A DNA stretch of 64,000 bases from Phallus indusiatus. Taxonomy: Eukaryota > Basidiomycota > Agaricomycetes > Phallales > Phallaceae. The stretch lies in NCBI GenBank assembly GCA_027605045.1, contig JAQFWX010000112.1, positions 1 to 64,000 of the forward strand, read 5' to 3'. The notes beneath the pieces are model-generated. The model was not told the origin of the DNA, made no database searches, and saw only the letters and a list, made by a program, of their open reading frames with translations. Made by a program: the position numbers and the translations under genes. Shown here piece by piece: positions 47,533-59,332 of the stretch (positions are counted from its first letter, which is position 1; each line of letters opens with the position of its first letter).

Positions 47533-47873
47533 CGAATAAAAAAAATCGATCAGGAAATCCAAAAAGTGAAGTTTCAGATGAGACTGAATATCCGAAAAAT
47601 TCCTAAGGCGACCATATTGGGAACCTCGCACGGTTTCCTCTAGTAAAAGGCGAGAGGGAAGTTCGATCTGCAAGATTCCCAGCCGCTGGGAGGTAAAGAA
47701 GACGCCCGGAGACGGACATTTGTGAAAATGCATTTGAGTGGGCATGTTGATTGGATTCAGCGCCTACAACAGAAGCGCGGCAATACTAAGTTGAACAGAC
47801 TAGCTTTGATTCATTTTCGGTAGTCACACAAGGAATGCGTATGAATTGTGTTTTACAATCTCATTTGATTATA
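47533..47873. other. Intergenic spacer, no gene seen
   Basis: 341 bases between two minus-strand genes. It holds the ICT1-like promoter region. The open frame continuing upstream of 47532 to about 47745 is not needed for the protein. Confidence 0.4.
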
Positions 47874-49328
47874 TTACAAAGTAGAGGATTTGCTAACAAT
47901 CTGAGTAATAGTAACTTCAATAGGGACAGATGCATTTCCGGGGACTCTGATTACATTCTTTAACGATTCTTTTTCTTGAGAAGGACGGCGAAATGGTGCA
48001 CAAATATTCTGGTTTCGAAATTTTCAGAAAGGGGTAACAGAGATTGACAATAAATATATCTTACCTGTTGAATACCAAAGACGATAAATACTGCAAAGGG
48101 GACTGTTTGGTGAATTCGTATTAGTCAGGGGTACATAGAGAAAGGTTAGGAACACCCACGTAGAGCGAGAAAAATACCAGAAGCTAGCATGCCTTTGTCA
48201 TCCGCTCCTATTAAAACCGCACACACGCTATGCAACACATCAGAAAATCTTGTTCTCCTCGCTTCACGCCAGTCAGATCACTTACAGGACGGCAATAATA
48301 GAAAAACCAGTAAAAAGGAGGGCACGAATAAGGATTCCGATAGTAACGTCCTGGCCTCCGGTATAGAGCCTGCGGAAGCTTCGTCGATGACGGTAGACCT
48401 TAACAAAAATCATAGCTAGTAAAGTCAGCACGACCATTCTCGGGAGAAAATTGCGTGAAATGGGAGATACTTGCCCAAAACGCCCAGCGCGGCGAGGATA
48501 CCGACGGCTGCAATACCCGGAGGAATATTTGCACTATAAAGATCAGGAATCGGAATAAACCTTGAAATGATACGCCTACAATTTATTTTTGCTTATGTGA
48601 CAATAAAAGTGTAAACGTTGGACTTCTGTAGGGTGATGACTTGCATACTATGAAGGCCAACGTGATGAGCAATTAACAAGATGGAACACGAATAGCGTAA
48701 ATCTCACAATAGGGACAGCTATAAGCATGGCTACTAATATTAAGTATGGAGTTCCAAGCATCTGGATTTTTTTAGATTAAGGACGAGTCCGTCTTGTAGG
48801 ATATATGCCAAACGTACGATAAAAAGGAGCGTTAGGTTCCACGCAGACGACTGGGGTACAACGCTACTCGAAAGGATTCTGTTAAGGGAAAGGTATATCT
48901 AAAAAGCAGATTATCAAACGAGTAAAAGCTTCTTCAGCAGTTTTGCATACTTGTAATACAAACATGAGTGAACTGAAACTGGCCATTGGGGCGGCGCCAT
49001 ATGTAAAGGCCGCCTGAGCAACGCAGAGATTCCGACTAGGTTCAGGATTGTACAATTCACCCCCATACAAACTAGATTCAGGTCATTAATATGTTTGAAA
49101 ACATACATAAGTTGGGGGGACTCACAGAAGACAATATGATAACGAGTAAAGGAACCAAGAAATGATGAAATTTATGAAGCAAGGATGCCGACGAACTTTC
49201 TCCGAGGAGGCTATAGACGTGAACAAGATGAAAATCATTCCAGCCTGGCCACCGACGATCTGGAGGATCGAAAAGATTAGCAAGGAAGCTTTACCCCCCG
49301 CTGTCTCGATTGTTGAAGAAGAGTTCAT
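47874..49328 (-). CDS. Seven-helix (GPCR-like) membrane protein
   Basis: Multi-exon gene read on the minus strand. The ATG at 49328 gives MNSSSTIETAGGKASLLIFS, then ILQIVGGQAGMIFILFTSIA (first helix), and HPCFINFIISWFLYSLSYCL (second helix). Next comes YGGELYNPEPSRNLCVAQAA, then FTYGAAPMASFSSLMFVLQI, a motif set common in a large Agaricomycete family of predicted 7-transmembrane receptors (NFxxSW, LCxxQAALxY). Later exons give further hydrophobic segments and a cytosolic-looking VKVYRHRRSFRRLYTGGQDV before ILIRALLFTGFSIIAVL. The C-terminal tail (FRRPSQEKESLKNVIRVPG) stops at 47874. Ligand and G-protein coupling are unknown. Exon borders in the middle (about 48480-48880) are not resolved in detail. 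Confidence 0.6.
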
Positions 49329-50219
49329 GGTCGGACAATGAAGTGAACGAAAAGAATGAGTTTCTAATTGGGATGGAAAGGTGTGCTCGGCGGGCGTGAC
49401 TAATACCGAGTTGTATCCCAAACGAAGTACAAAGGTCGGTTAAGCCTAAATGGCTATGATGATGGACAGATAAAGAGAAGTTATCGGTTATAACGGAGCT
49501 GGGGACTTACCACAAACAACGACTGCTTGCAACCCCCTTTAAGAAAAGACCTCGATGGAAAGAACGAAAATGAAGAGAGCCTGAAACGGGGACGGGAACC
49601 CAAGACCTTGTAATTATAGGCATTATCCATTTCGAGGAAAGGCCAATATGAAGCGGTGCTATTTTTGTCCCTCCGAACGAACCAAGGTACCGCAGGTGTC
49701 AGCAGATCCGAATGCCCGAGAAACGATCTTACACTGGTTCGGGATAGGTTGTAGAAGCGTTATTAATATTGGTTCCTTGTTGACCATGGGGGATCATTTT
49801 TAGCCTGTCATACGCAATCTGTCAGAGCCTGTCATAGCAGTCATAGCCAGCACGGCCAGCGCTGACCTCCGTATGAAGATGCGCCCATACCACATGTTGC
49901 GGGAAAAAATCTTATATCGTGTACGGTAAATAGACTCTTGGAAATTCGTCTTCGTAATAACGCTGAGATCATTGGTACAAATGATACAACCACCGTTGAA
50001 CCAAGCCCATCGGAGCTTAGTCGTCCTCGGCAGACTGCGGGGAGATCGAACCTAAGGAAAAGTGTGAAACCGAGGAGGTGAAGGTTTTAAGAAACAAGGT
50101 TACCTCTTCAAAGATAAGCTGACTCGTTGATAACAAAGATCAGTAAAGCTAGATAATCGCAGCGTTCGCATTTGACATGAGAGAATTGGACATTATGTAA
50201 CCCGTCGCATCCCTTTCTT
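49329..50219. other. Divergent intergenic region
   Basis: 891 bases between the 7TM gene (-) and BRE2 (+). On the minus strand, a GT-AG pair resembling an intron (about 50054-50105) could join two short frames, one ending ISPQSAEDD and stop. No family is recognised, so I do not call a gene. Confidence 0.35.
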
Positions 50220-52109
50220 ATGCTTGTTCGCGGCGCTTCAGCGACACCAGAAACAGCTCCAGCATTAAATGTCCCTCAACCCCTTCCAAACGCGCGTAAA
50301 AGAAAGAATGTTTCTGCTGAAGAGGACGAATCCAAACCCGAAAATACAGCCGAAATCAACAACGTAGTTTTGACGCAAAATGCCACTCGACCTATCTTGA
50401 CTGTATCTCGACATCCTATTTTCGCCCCTAGTCAAGACAATTCACCTTTTCTCTCCATCGAAGTATCTGCTTTCAATAGACAACTTGACAAGATTGGTTT
50501 CAAGTACACTCCGGCTGGTGTATCTGAACCTGGCATGGTTATCCCATTTCGGACCATCGAAAGCAAGCCCCAATGCACCCGCGTAAGCTGGGAAGACAAG
50601 AGCCATTCCATTAGGGTTACTCGAGACGGTCTCGGACTCTATGGAGAGGGAGGTTACTCAAGTGCCAGAGCGAATGTCGGTGTTCAAGAGGGCAAGTGGT
50701 ATATGGAAGTTCGGGTCGAGAAAGGAGGTGGAGAAAGGCTGCCTCACATTTCTAGTCGCATGGATGGTGCTCATGTACGGCTGGGATGGGGGAGGAGAGA
50801 ATCTCCTCTTAATGGACCGGTCGGACTCGACGCTTATAGCTATGGCATTATAGACAAGACAGGCAACAAAGTAACACTCTCAAGACCCAGACCGTACGGT
50901 AAACCATTCGGATCGGGCGATATCATCGGTTTATACATATCGCTTCCTCCGCGGCGTAAGCCGAATCCAAGAGATCCAGACGACCCCGCACATATTCATC
51001 GAGAACGTATTGCGATCGAGCTCAAAGGCCAAGAGTACTTCGAATCGTTGGATTACCCTCAATGTAAAGAAATGATCGCTCTTATGAATCATCAATCGAA
51101 AATGCCCAAGACTGAGACGCCTCAGATGAAGAAGTCTGCTACTGTGAAGAATCTCCCTAATGAACGTACGCGTGCTCAACCCGTTCCACCAGATACCGCC
51201 CCTCATCGTTCACTTCCTATCTTGGAAGGATCGAAAATTGTCTACTTTGTAAACGGAGAATGCCAAGGGGCTGCTTTTGAAGACATTTATGACTTCCTTC
51301 AGCTTAAACCCGAAAGCGGTTCCCGGAAAGCCAAAGAACGAAATCGCAAGAACAAAGAAGGTCAGCGGGAGCACAGCGAAAATCATTTTGACGACGGGAC
51401 GTTAGGTTACTATCCTACTTTTTCGCTCTATGGAGGTGCTCAAATCTTCATGAATCCCGGGCCAGATTTCACGTATCCACCGCCAAATGATGTTGACGCT
51501 TTTTTGACTTCCTCTGAGCCCTCTACGGCTGATAAAGCAACATGGAGGCCAATGTCTGAACGATATAAAGAGTTTATGGAATTTCAATGGGAATTAGATC
51601 GTAAAGAAGAGGCTGCAGCTAAACTCGCGACTGTACCTCCCGAAGTGCTAGATGCATTAGAAGAAAAGAAACGAATTCAACGGGAGAAGAAACGTCTTGC
51701 TGAAGCTGCGCGCAGAAAACGCAAAGCAGAGGAGAAAAAAGCTGCTCGTGCACAGGTTAACGAGCTCACTGGATTACCTAGATCCGTGCTTTCACCTGTA
51801 CCTTCGACATTCAATCAGTCTCCGAATCCAGATATGGAGATTGAAGAAGCACTTCTTGCAACAGCAACATTCACCGATACCGGCACATCAACGCCACTGT
51901 ATCCCTCGAAGGAGGAAATGGATGCATTCCGAGCTTCCGTACCCGACACCCCGCAGTACAGCGATGACGGCAATCAAGACGATCCACAGTCAGACGCGCA
52001 ATCTGAATATGACAACATGGACACGGATAGTCGCATCATTGATCAACAATTGGAACACTTATTAGAAGAAGTTGCTCCGTCCCCACAACATATATCTTTC
52101 TCAGGGTAA
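50220..52109 (+). CDS. BRE2: COMPASS subunit Bre2/Ash2-like, SPRY domain
   Basis: Bre2 (animal ASH2L) is part of the Set1/COMPASS complex that methylates histone H3 Lys4 in the nucleus. A single 629-codon frame runs from 50220 to 52109 with no introns. The N-terminus has a basic patch (NARKRKNVSAEEDE). The SPRY region begins at about residue 125: SIRVTRDGLGLYGEGGYSSA, KWYMEVRVEKGGGE, VRLGWGRRESPLNGPVGLDA, YSYGIIDKTGNKVTLSRPRP, then GDIIGLYISLP, a basic insertion, SKIVYFVNGECQGAAFEDIY and GYYPTFSLYGGAQIFMNPGP, which closes the fold. A charged coiled-coil-like segment (KKRIQREKKRLAEAARRKRK) and an acidic tail follow. The split SPRY with inserted loops matches fungal Bre2. The stop lies 84 bases from that of the converging PhoD-like gene. 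Confidence 0.88.
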   Translation: MLVRGASATPETAPALNVPQPLPNARKRKNVSAEEDESKPENTAEINNVVLTQNATRPILTVSRHPIFAPSQDNSPFLSIEVSAFNRQLDKIGFKYTPAGVSEPGMVIPFRTIESKPQCTRVSWEDKSHSIRVTRDGLGLYGEGGYSSARANVGVQEGKWYMEVRVEKGGGERLPHISSRMDGAHVRLGWGRRESPLNGPVGLDAYSYGIIDKTGNKVTLSRPRPYGKPFGSGDIIGLYISLPPRRKPNPRDPDDPAHIHRERIAIELKGQEYFESLDYPQCKEMIALMNHQSKMPKTETPQMKKSATVKNLPNERTRAQPVPPDTAPHRSLPILEGSKIVYFVNGECQGAAFEDIYDFLQLKPESGSRKAKERNRKNKEGQREHSENHFDDGTLGYYPTFSLYGGAQIFMNPGPDFTYPPPNDVDAFLTSSEPSTADKATWRPMSERYKEFMEFQWELDRKEEAAAKLATVPPEVLDALEEKKRIQREKKRLAEAARRKRKAEEKKAARAQVNELTGLPRSVLSPVPSTFNQSPNPDMEIEEALLATATFTDTGTSTPLYPSKEEMDAFRASVPDTPQYSDDGNQDDPQSDAQSEYDNMDTDSRIIDQQLEHLLEEVAPSPQHISFSG

Positions 52110-52193
52110 ACGCATTGTTCATTATTATATCATGCCAAATACATTAATTAAATTTTGTTATCAGTCACATAGATGGTACATTCCACAAAAATC

Positions 52194-55100
52194 TCATCGC
52201 CTAACCATATCCGTTTTCGCTTTCCAACGCGGTGCCGGGGCTACGATGAGGTAACTAGCAAAATAGTCAGCGAAAGAGTTCGAACGACATTTCAACACAG
52301 AGTAAACGAATTCATACTCTACAGTTTCTCCTATGCCCTTCTTTCTCTCGATATGAAAGCGGAACTCCAGGCCTTCGGTAATGCTGTCATACTCCACGCT
52401 ACAATAATTCCGCCGACCCATTATAAACTTTGACTTTGGCAAAGTCCCATCTACGTCCTTTTTGAAAAGAGGGACCTATGTGAAGAACGTTAGTTGAAAC
52501 CTGATCCCGCCGCATCAACACATCTAGATTATCTTACCATGCATTCATCTGTATCCGCGTAGTGCATCGTCTTATGTTCTTTATTTGCCAAAAAGCCTAC
52601 CATTGTTAAAACTGGATTAGGTGGTCTAGAGGCCAAAAAATATATATCATTATTAATTTAGACATATCATCAATGCGAACGATTGCTTACGGTGTGTTGA
52701 CGATAGCACTCGTGACCACATTTAACATATATCTGTAATCTTGTCCAGGAGAGATAGACATTTCTTTAGGTTTGGTCAGGGTTTTAAACAAGCCAACTGC
52801 CGCGCAATGTACGTCTCCCGATAAGAAGGTTATACGAAGCCGCTTCGCGAGCGCCAGTGCTTGCATTAGTTGAATCAATTCGTTGCGCTCTTTCTATTTA
52901 AACATTCTTCAACTGAAGGAAGAAAAAATCTACATTCGACGTTTACCTTATGGGCTTTCGAGGTCCAGTGATCGTTCTAAGAATTATATCACTCAATGAA
53001 CACTAATGAAAAGAAATGTAGTTATACCAGGTCATCCAGCAGCTCCGCTTCCGCATTGAATTTATTGACCATGGAGGAGAGCCCGAGACTCCCTTTTCGT
53101 CCGAGCGCGACCAGTGGATTAAATTTGGTATCTAATGCAGACCTGGTATCAAAGTCAGAATGGATTGAGGTCTGAAAGTTCGGAAATGTCAGGGTGAACT
53201 TACTCCAAGAAATTCATCCTTGGATATGCGATTGGAATACCCAGCTGAACAACTAGATGCTCGACCTCATTTGGGAGACGATACAGGCTATCGAGAACGT
53301 GTTGATATTGCAACACACTACAAACTTGGTCCTTCCTTCTTTCCGCTCTGTGAATGTCAGTTAGTTTGTTTCTGATTGAATGAACAAGGCATTTACCTGC
53401 AATCCAGCATGAGCAATGATATTTTAGGACCCATGTACGATAAGAAGCTATGCGAACGATATGGTATATATGCACCATCACCACCAATGATAGTGCTCTG
53501 AAATGTATGTTTGGCCGGTTTACGATCCATTCCATCGATATCAGGAGCAATGAAACACTGAAACAGAAGGAAGTAGAAATATCCTCTAGAACCGATCCTG
53601 TCCAGTCACTCAGCACTCGGAAACAGGAAGTTCTTTGACCAAAGCTTACGCTCGAAAAATGGGTGAACTTTGTAAATCGTCTGGATCTATATGACGGTAT
53701 AAATCTTTTGAAACATCAGATACAGGAACAACTGACAACTTCCGAAGCCGTCAATCCTGGAAACTACCTATCAGTCGGGATAGTTTACTGGGTTATGATA
53801 CTTACAAGTCGTGGTCATCTAACCTTGTACATATATCGTCTTATAAATTTTAAGTACTAGAGAAACGTTTGCATACTTACATATTCACCATTGGTCTGCG
53901 TGTATTCAACACCTATAAGCACGTAAAGTAACTGAGTAACTTTATTAACACACACATTGAAGAATTAGCGCGAGCAAAGGCTCCCGTACGAAAGACACGG
54001 CAATAATGGTTGAAGTAAAACCTGTTCAATAGACATTTGATTGAGAGTTAGCATGATGTAATAATATTTTTACCTATCAATCGTCGATGCAATTTCCTGG
54101 AAAACAATCAGATAAGATCAAAATTCAAAGGTGACGTTCTGTACCTTTGTCAGCTCATATCTTTTCTTGAGTGAAGTATCCTTCGAGGTAACCCATTCTT
54201 GTAGTTCCGGTTCCCGCATCAATCTGGTCGAATATTTTGTGTCAAGTATAGATATCGTCATGATAAAGGCCTTACGCGTCGCAATAAAGCTGGTCTCCAC
54301 CCCCGACTAACGCATGAAAAGGTGTGTCGTCGTGCCTTCTTAATAGGTCTTCCCATACTGGATCAGCGCCAGAGTCGTACCCCGGACCACGGAAGTCTTC
54401 TTGTTTAACACCGGCCTGTATGTCTAGATTAGATCCGTCATCAAATAAAATTGCTAACAAAGGATACACTGAAACCGTTGCACTAGAAAGATAACATTAG
54501 TTAAAGTGACCTAGCTTGAAGGATTTAAACCTCAAACCGAATAAGCAGCCCATCGCAAATTCCCATTTAGGGCAGGAACGCAGAAGTCGTTTGCTAGACC
54601 TTTGTTGATACGATATTTTACATGCATTTGAACTTCAGTCAATGGAATTTCAAATATGAACCTCCAGAAAGTAACGGTCCTGACCATATTAATGACATAA
54701 ATCAGCAGAACAATAATAACATGAAATCTTCTTACATGCTGGAGTCACGATCAAAGTCCTCTTGCTCGTAAACCCAAATTTCAGTTCCAATGACACTTTG
54801 AGTACGCCATCGTGGACCTCTGACCGAAGTACCGGTCGGTATTAAACCAGAACTGACAACGGATGGAAGGGAGGCTGAAATTGTAGTTGCTTTGAGTCCA
54901 ACACCTGTTCTATGAGATCTTAAGGAAGATGAATCATAGGACCTCCTTGTGTCTGCTGTCCAGTCTGGATCCCACTCCAAAACCATCGTCGGACTTGGTT
55001 CATATACCGACCCAGCGTCGAGAGCTTGAATTTATCAACGCATAATTCACTTAACACTCGGCGTAAATCCAACTCACTGACTAATAAACATGCACCTCGG

Positions 55101-55608
55101 TAGACACCACGAGTGATATCAATAGTATCATACCGCAATAAAGGTCCGCACATAACTTGGAGATGTGGATGTAATGGTGGGGGAACTCTATGGCGTTGTT
55201 TGCGAGCTCGTCGAGCCGCGGCAGACAAAGACTGCGGAGGCGAAGGTACTGCTTCTTTCTCTGCTCGATCGTCGTCATCATTATCATCAAAGTCAAGCTG
55301 AAGCGTCGTATCGTCACTGAGTGTCTCCACAGAATCCGCCAAGCTTCCAACGAACGCCTGAACATAGCTTCAGTCTTGGGTTTTGAATAGCTTAAATCGA
55401 CTGCTAATAATCACATTATTGACCGGAGCTTGCAGCTCTACAGGTCTGAAGCGACCGGTATGTGTTCGTTCTGGACGTGAATACTGCTCATCTTCCTGAG
55501 TTCACCAGTTACTGTCAGTTTGATGGCAAATAAAAGTGACACAGAATCAACAATTAGCACTTACTTCTGCGGCCTTTCTGTGAGAATGCCAGCCGGTGGT
55601 ATCCATAT
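52194..55608 (-). CDS. PhoD-like metallophosphatase domain protein
   Basis: The ATG at 55608 gives MDTTGWHSHRKAAE, followed by many short introns. Early exons carry RPERTHTGRFRPVELQAPVN and a long acidic stretch (LQLDFDDNDDDDRAEKEAVP). HPHLQVMCGPLLRYDTIDIT then starts the conserved domain. Metal-site motifs of the PhoD family appear: FHALVGGGDQLYCDALMREP and, near the C-terminus, RITFLSGDVHCAAVGLF. A DDHD-type metal site read from the middle exons (about 53890-53990) also fits. PRMNFLE, LGLSSMVNKFNAEAELLDDL, and IMGRRNYCSVEYDSITEGLE lead to the stop at 52194. Related fungal proteins are large PhoD-like phosphatases without a signal peptide, of unknown substrate. I did not resolve every exon border; the region 53640-54120 is the least certain. 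Confidence 0.78.
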
Positions 55609-55876
55609 GTTTGAGAGTAAGATATAATAGGTACAATTAGGAGGGTAAACGAGAACACAGCTATTGCCTCTGGAGAAGCTTCATTCTTGTGATTTATACC
55701 TTCCTTGGCGCCAATCTTCGACACCGCATAGTCTTTGACGTTGTACGTACGTAGATCACGCGACTTTGATAAGTATGAATGTGTGGTAAATTAGAATGAT
55801 GAAATAAATAAAGAAGGACATTCGATATTATCATACTGTTCTTTTTCATGAACAATATAGCGCGTATATAAAATAG

Positions 55877-57837
55877 CTAGCCAGCATGTTCCACAATGGT
55901 GGTGTGTAATTTACCATCTTTAATGACTGACTTCAGCGTTTCCGGAACCGGTGCTTCCTTAAATTCGCCGTCGGCATTTGGAATACTAACGTTGATTGCG
56001 CTTGACTGTGACGTAATGATTTCAGTACTCTGACAAGCTGTCGATAGGAAGATTTGTCCAGAAGCGGTGGAATCAACTTGGATGGTGGAAGCTGTCCCTG
56101 TAACTTGTATCGCGAACGACGGAGAGTTCGTCACAGATATGCTAGAGACGACTGAATCTACCAAGATAGATACTTTGACAGAGTTCGCTGTTTGGTTTGA
56201 GAGTCAATATCTAACATTCAACTTTCAAGATATTCACTATACCTATCGTCACCGCATTGACCTTTCCGGAGATTTGAATCGTCACATTCTTGCAACCGTA
56301 CACGTTAACGGTATGACTTAGTTCAGTGTCTTTCACAATTATAGAGTCGTCGTTTTCACAAAAATCCTCAAAAATAAAAAAATTAAGTTTTGAGAGAATA
56401 ATTGCTGAAGTAATTTGGAAGGATGCTTACAACGATCCATTTAGTGCCTTCAAGTCCAAATTTCGACGGTTTTTTTCCAGCCAAGGCTGGTGGCTTGGAT
56501 GGCCTCGTGGGCTTCTTGGCAGTCGCTGCAAGCGTATAAAGCAGTGATCGCAATTATAAAATACATTAGAATCTTACACGTCGTAGGCGCTGGGACAACA
56601 TTGCTGGCACGCAGTGCCGGATTTTTATGTGTCATTTCGGACTTGTCGACCTTACGGAGTCCCTTTGTTACATCTTCACCGCGATTGATTTCAGCGAACA
56701 CTGCGGCTACACCCCCTGCAGGTGCCGAGGACGGCGCTGGAGGGGGCGACGTCGATGCTGAGCTTTCCCCTGATGACTTATATTCCGACACCGCAACACC
56801 CTAATAACGGCCGTTTATATAATGAGACCGATGGGAAGATGAAAAGCTACCTTGGGGTTCCATGCTAAACCAGGCGCATGATAATCAAGAACGTACTTCC
56901 TGAGAGCTTCTAATACCGCGATATATTTCTTAACCCATTCAATGTGTTTGTTATCTCTTAAGGTAAGGATGAGAGGTGATCGTTAATATTATTATCAAAC
57001 AACCATACTTTTCTTTATACTCCTTATAAATTCGATTCCCGTAGAATTGCGCAGAACCGATCATTTCTTTTATAAATAAAGCTGGTTTGGGCACCTAGCA
57101 ACAAGGTCTTAAAGCAAAAAGGTGACAAATACTTAATAAATCTTACAGTTGCAAGCCAACCAACGGCTTGGATACTCTCAGCAATCATGGCTATGTGGTT
57201 GTCCCACTCAGAACGCCTGCTATTCTTGAAACGGATGATGTTTTCCATGCCAGTTTGTAATGGCTGAAGGATGTCAATGAAGATTTTCTCATCTGGTTTC
57301 TTACACGCCGATGCCATAAGAATGATGGTACGCATGTTCGCGAATTGAGCTTGGAATATATCAACCTAGCGCAACGGTCATTAGTCCCACAAGCAAGGTA
57401 ACAATTGACGTTAGAGAAGACGAACTTGCTCAATGAGAACAGGACCAGCGAAGGATTTGGTATAATCCACAAACGGTGTCAATGTCGTCTGTACGACTGC
57501 ATCATCAAACGCTTCCACCGTCACGGGTGTTTCAATGACGGGAGCTGCAGGAGGAGGAGGTGGTGGTGGTGGCGGTGGAGGAGGCGGTGGTGGGGGAGAC
57601 GCCGTTGCTGCTGGTGTTATTACAGCTGGCCCTGCTGCTGGTGCTAGTGTTACAGTGCCATTACTCGAAGCCGTTGCCAAATCCTCCAACCTTGACGTCG
57701 CTGCCTCGAGTCTGTGTTTTCGGAAAAGTCTCATCAGAATCTCGTTCTTTGACGCTATACCGGAGAGCCCAAGTCTTTACCTCCTTATAATGGTAGACAA
57801 AGTGTGAAGGCCTTGAACTGGCGTGTTTTCTGCCATG
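55877..57837 (-). CDS. CAP1: Adenylyl cyclase-associated protein (CAP/Srv2)
   Basis: CAP binds adenylyl cyclase and recycles actin monomers with cofilin. The ATG at 57837 gives MAENTPVQGLHTLSTIIR, joined by an intron to RLEAATSRLEDLATAS, the RLE coiled-coil motif that contacts adenylyl cyclase. Next comes a pure proline run of about 16 residues, unusually near the N-terminus, then the helical folded domain (FVDYTKSFAGPVLIEQ; PLQTGMENIIRFKNSRRSEW). A second Pro/Ala-rich region (STSPPPAPSSAPAGGVAAVF) leads into EINRGEDVTKGLRKVDKSEM with the WH2-like TKGLRKV, then KKPTRPSKPPALAGKKPSKF and the C-terminal CARP beta-helix (VYGCKNVTIQISGKVNAVTI; GQIFLSTACQSTEIITSQSS). It ends at 55877. All domains are in the expected order. 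Confidence 0.91.
57552..57600 (-). repeat. Microsatellite coding a poly-proline run in CAP
   Basis: A GGNGGN trinucleotide tract on the plus strand (mostly GGT, GGA, GGC) encodes consecutive prolines on the minus strand. Mixed third bases suggest selection for proline rather than a young pure repeat. Confidence 0.7.
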
Positions 57838-58015
57838 TAGATAAGATGATCCTTCGATACACGCGTTACGCAACACAGTAGCAACGGAGTATGGACCGTA
57901 GTCGGCTAGGCGCCCGGCGGGTTAAATACGCCATCATGCATCTCCGGATAGAACTAATTATTAAATCTATAAACAGATATGTACATCTTGGTCATTCACC
58001 CTAACCCATGTTTGA

Positions 58016-59208
58016 CTAAGAATGTGATAGCAGACACGCAGCACTGCTCAGTTGTCTCCGAATCTCCTGATAGTCTACATCGTGAGCTATGAAAGGACTA
58101 TCAATAACAAGAAAAGGTCAATAGCGGTCAGTAAACTCACTATCTTCTACTTCTCCCCACTTTTGTATCTGGCTTTGAACCTCGACGTGAGCTGCTTGAG
58201 CTGCTTGTTCAACCGAGATTTTACCCCGAACTAAGGCTAGTGCGATAATAAACGACTTCGATGCGTACAGAGCCCGTTCCATTGCTATCCAACGCAGAGC
58301 TAGTTCAATTGAAGAAGTCAAAGAGTAACTACAACCTCATACCGGCGAGTTGCCAAGGGTCCATATCAAGAAGTACGTCTCTGAATATCTTTTTTGTCTC
58401 CTCGGGTTGCGAAGACGTGAACAATGAGTCAAATTGACGAATGTCGGCGTTAAACTCTGTCCTAGCCCAATTCAACAAAGGTATCCAGTACTGCTCTTGG
58501 AGTTCCACCAGGGCGGCAGGTGAGTCTGTAAAGAAGCTTCATTCTGTCAATTTACTTCTTGTCAATGAGAGGCCCTAGTACACACCAAATAGAATCCGTG
58601 TCAAGGAACTTCATAAGGGCCTCAATCGCATTCGACTTTGAAGATTCCTCTGCAAGATTATCAATTGCTCGAGCAGCAAGAGACGTCTACTTCAGTGAAT
58701 TAGACTAATCAGCCCAATAAAGGAGCATATTTGAAGCCTTAAATGAATGTCTACGGACCATTGGTAGTGCAAAAGGTTTAATAATTGTTGTTTGGTTGTT
58801 CCACTCGTGAGCAATTAGCGCAACAAGCAGCGACTTGGATTTTGGAATGGCAAGAACTTTCCCATCTGGAGTTTTTAACGGGCGTTTGTCCAGGGTGACC
58901 AGGATAAAGTCTTCCATATTTTAGCGTGTCAATAGTTTCTTTAGAGTGATTGGTACCATACCTCCTTTATCCTCTGTCGCAACGGTTTTCCAAAATCGTT
59001 TTCCTGTTGTGCCTGCCCCTAAAAGACCAGACAAACTTTGAGTATGAGTGTAGCTTATAGCTAGCAGTGCTGCTTAACTGTTCGTGCCCGTGACAGGTTG
59101 AGATAATGATACATCGGCTCTCAATAGCACAGAAGTGTGGAGAGTCTTGTAAAACCGAGGTGAATATCGGGGACAGGCTAATGTCGTTCCTCTAAGTATT
59201 TTGTGCAT
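58016..59208 (-). CDS. ATP12: ATP12 mitochondrial F1-ATPase assembly chaperone
   Basis: Atp12 binds the F1 alpha subunit during ATP synthase assembly in the matrix. The ATG at 59208 gives MHKILRGTTLACPRYSPRFY, then KTLHTSVLLRA, an Arg-rich mitochondrial presequence. Introns then join AGTTGKRFWKTVATEDKG to DFILVTLDKRPLKTPDGKVL, then AIPKSKSLLVALIAHEWNNQ, the family's N-terminal signature. Next come IKPFALPM, TSLAARAID-type sequence, KSNAIEALMKFLDTDSI, and the C-terminal helices (ALRWIAMERALYASKSFIIA, LALVRGKISVEQAAQAAHVE, VQSQIQKWGEVED). A last exon reads HDVDYQEIRRQLSSAACLLS and stops at 58016. Length about 300 residues is usual. The start is 124 bases from the divergently transcribed MSH3. 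Confidence 0.9.
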
Positions 59209-59332
59209 CGGAATCGCGGTTGGTCACTCCCGTCACGATGACGTAATTGCGTTGCTTATGGGTCACGGTCCTGGGTCCTGAGGCCTGAGGCCTGAACTTG
59301 GCAGCTGCACCATACCCCCTTCTTGAATTTCT
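59209..59332. promoter_or_regulatory. Compact divergent promoter, ATP12 / MSH3
   Basis: Only 124 bases separate the two start codons, so core promoters and leaders of both genes must overlap here. It includes CGTCACGATGACGTAATTGC (CRE/ATF-like TGACGTAA) near 59233-59252 and a CCTGAGGCCTGAGGCCTGA direct repeat near 59277-59295. Confidence 0.45.

Noticed and set aside
49960..50215. Possible two-exon minus-strand gene ending ISPQSAEDD
   Set aside because: A plausible intron is present, but the frame giving this end has a stop just before the donor and the product matches nothing known.
57535..57807. Plus-strand poly-glycine frame
   Set aside because: Antisense of the CAP poly-proline run; caused by the trinucleotide tract.
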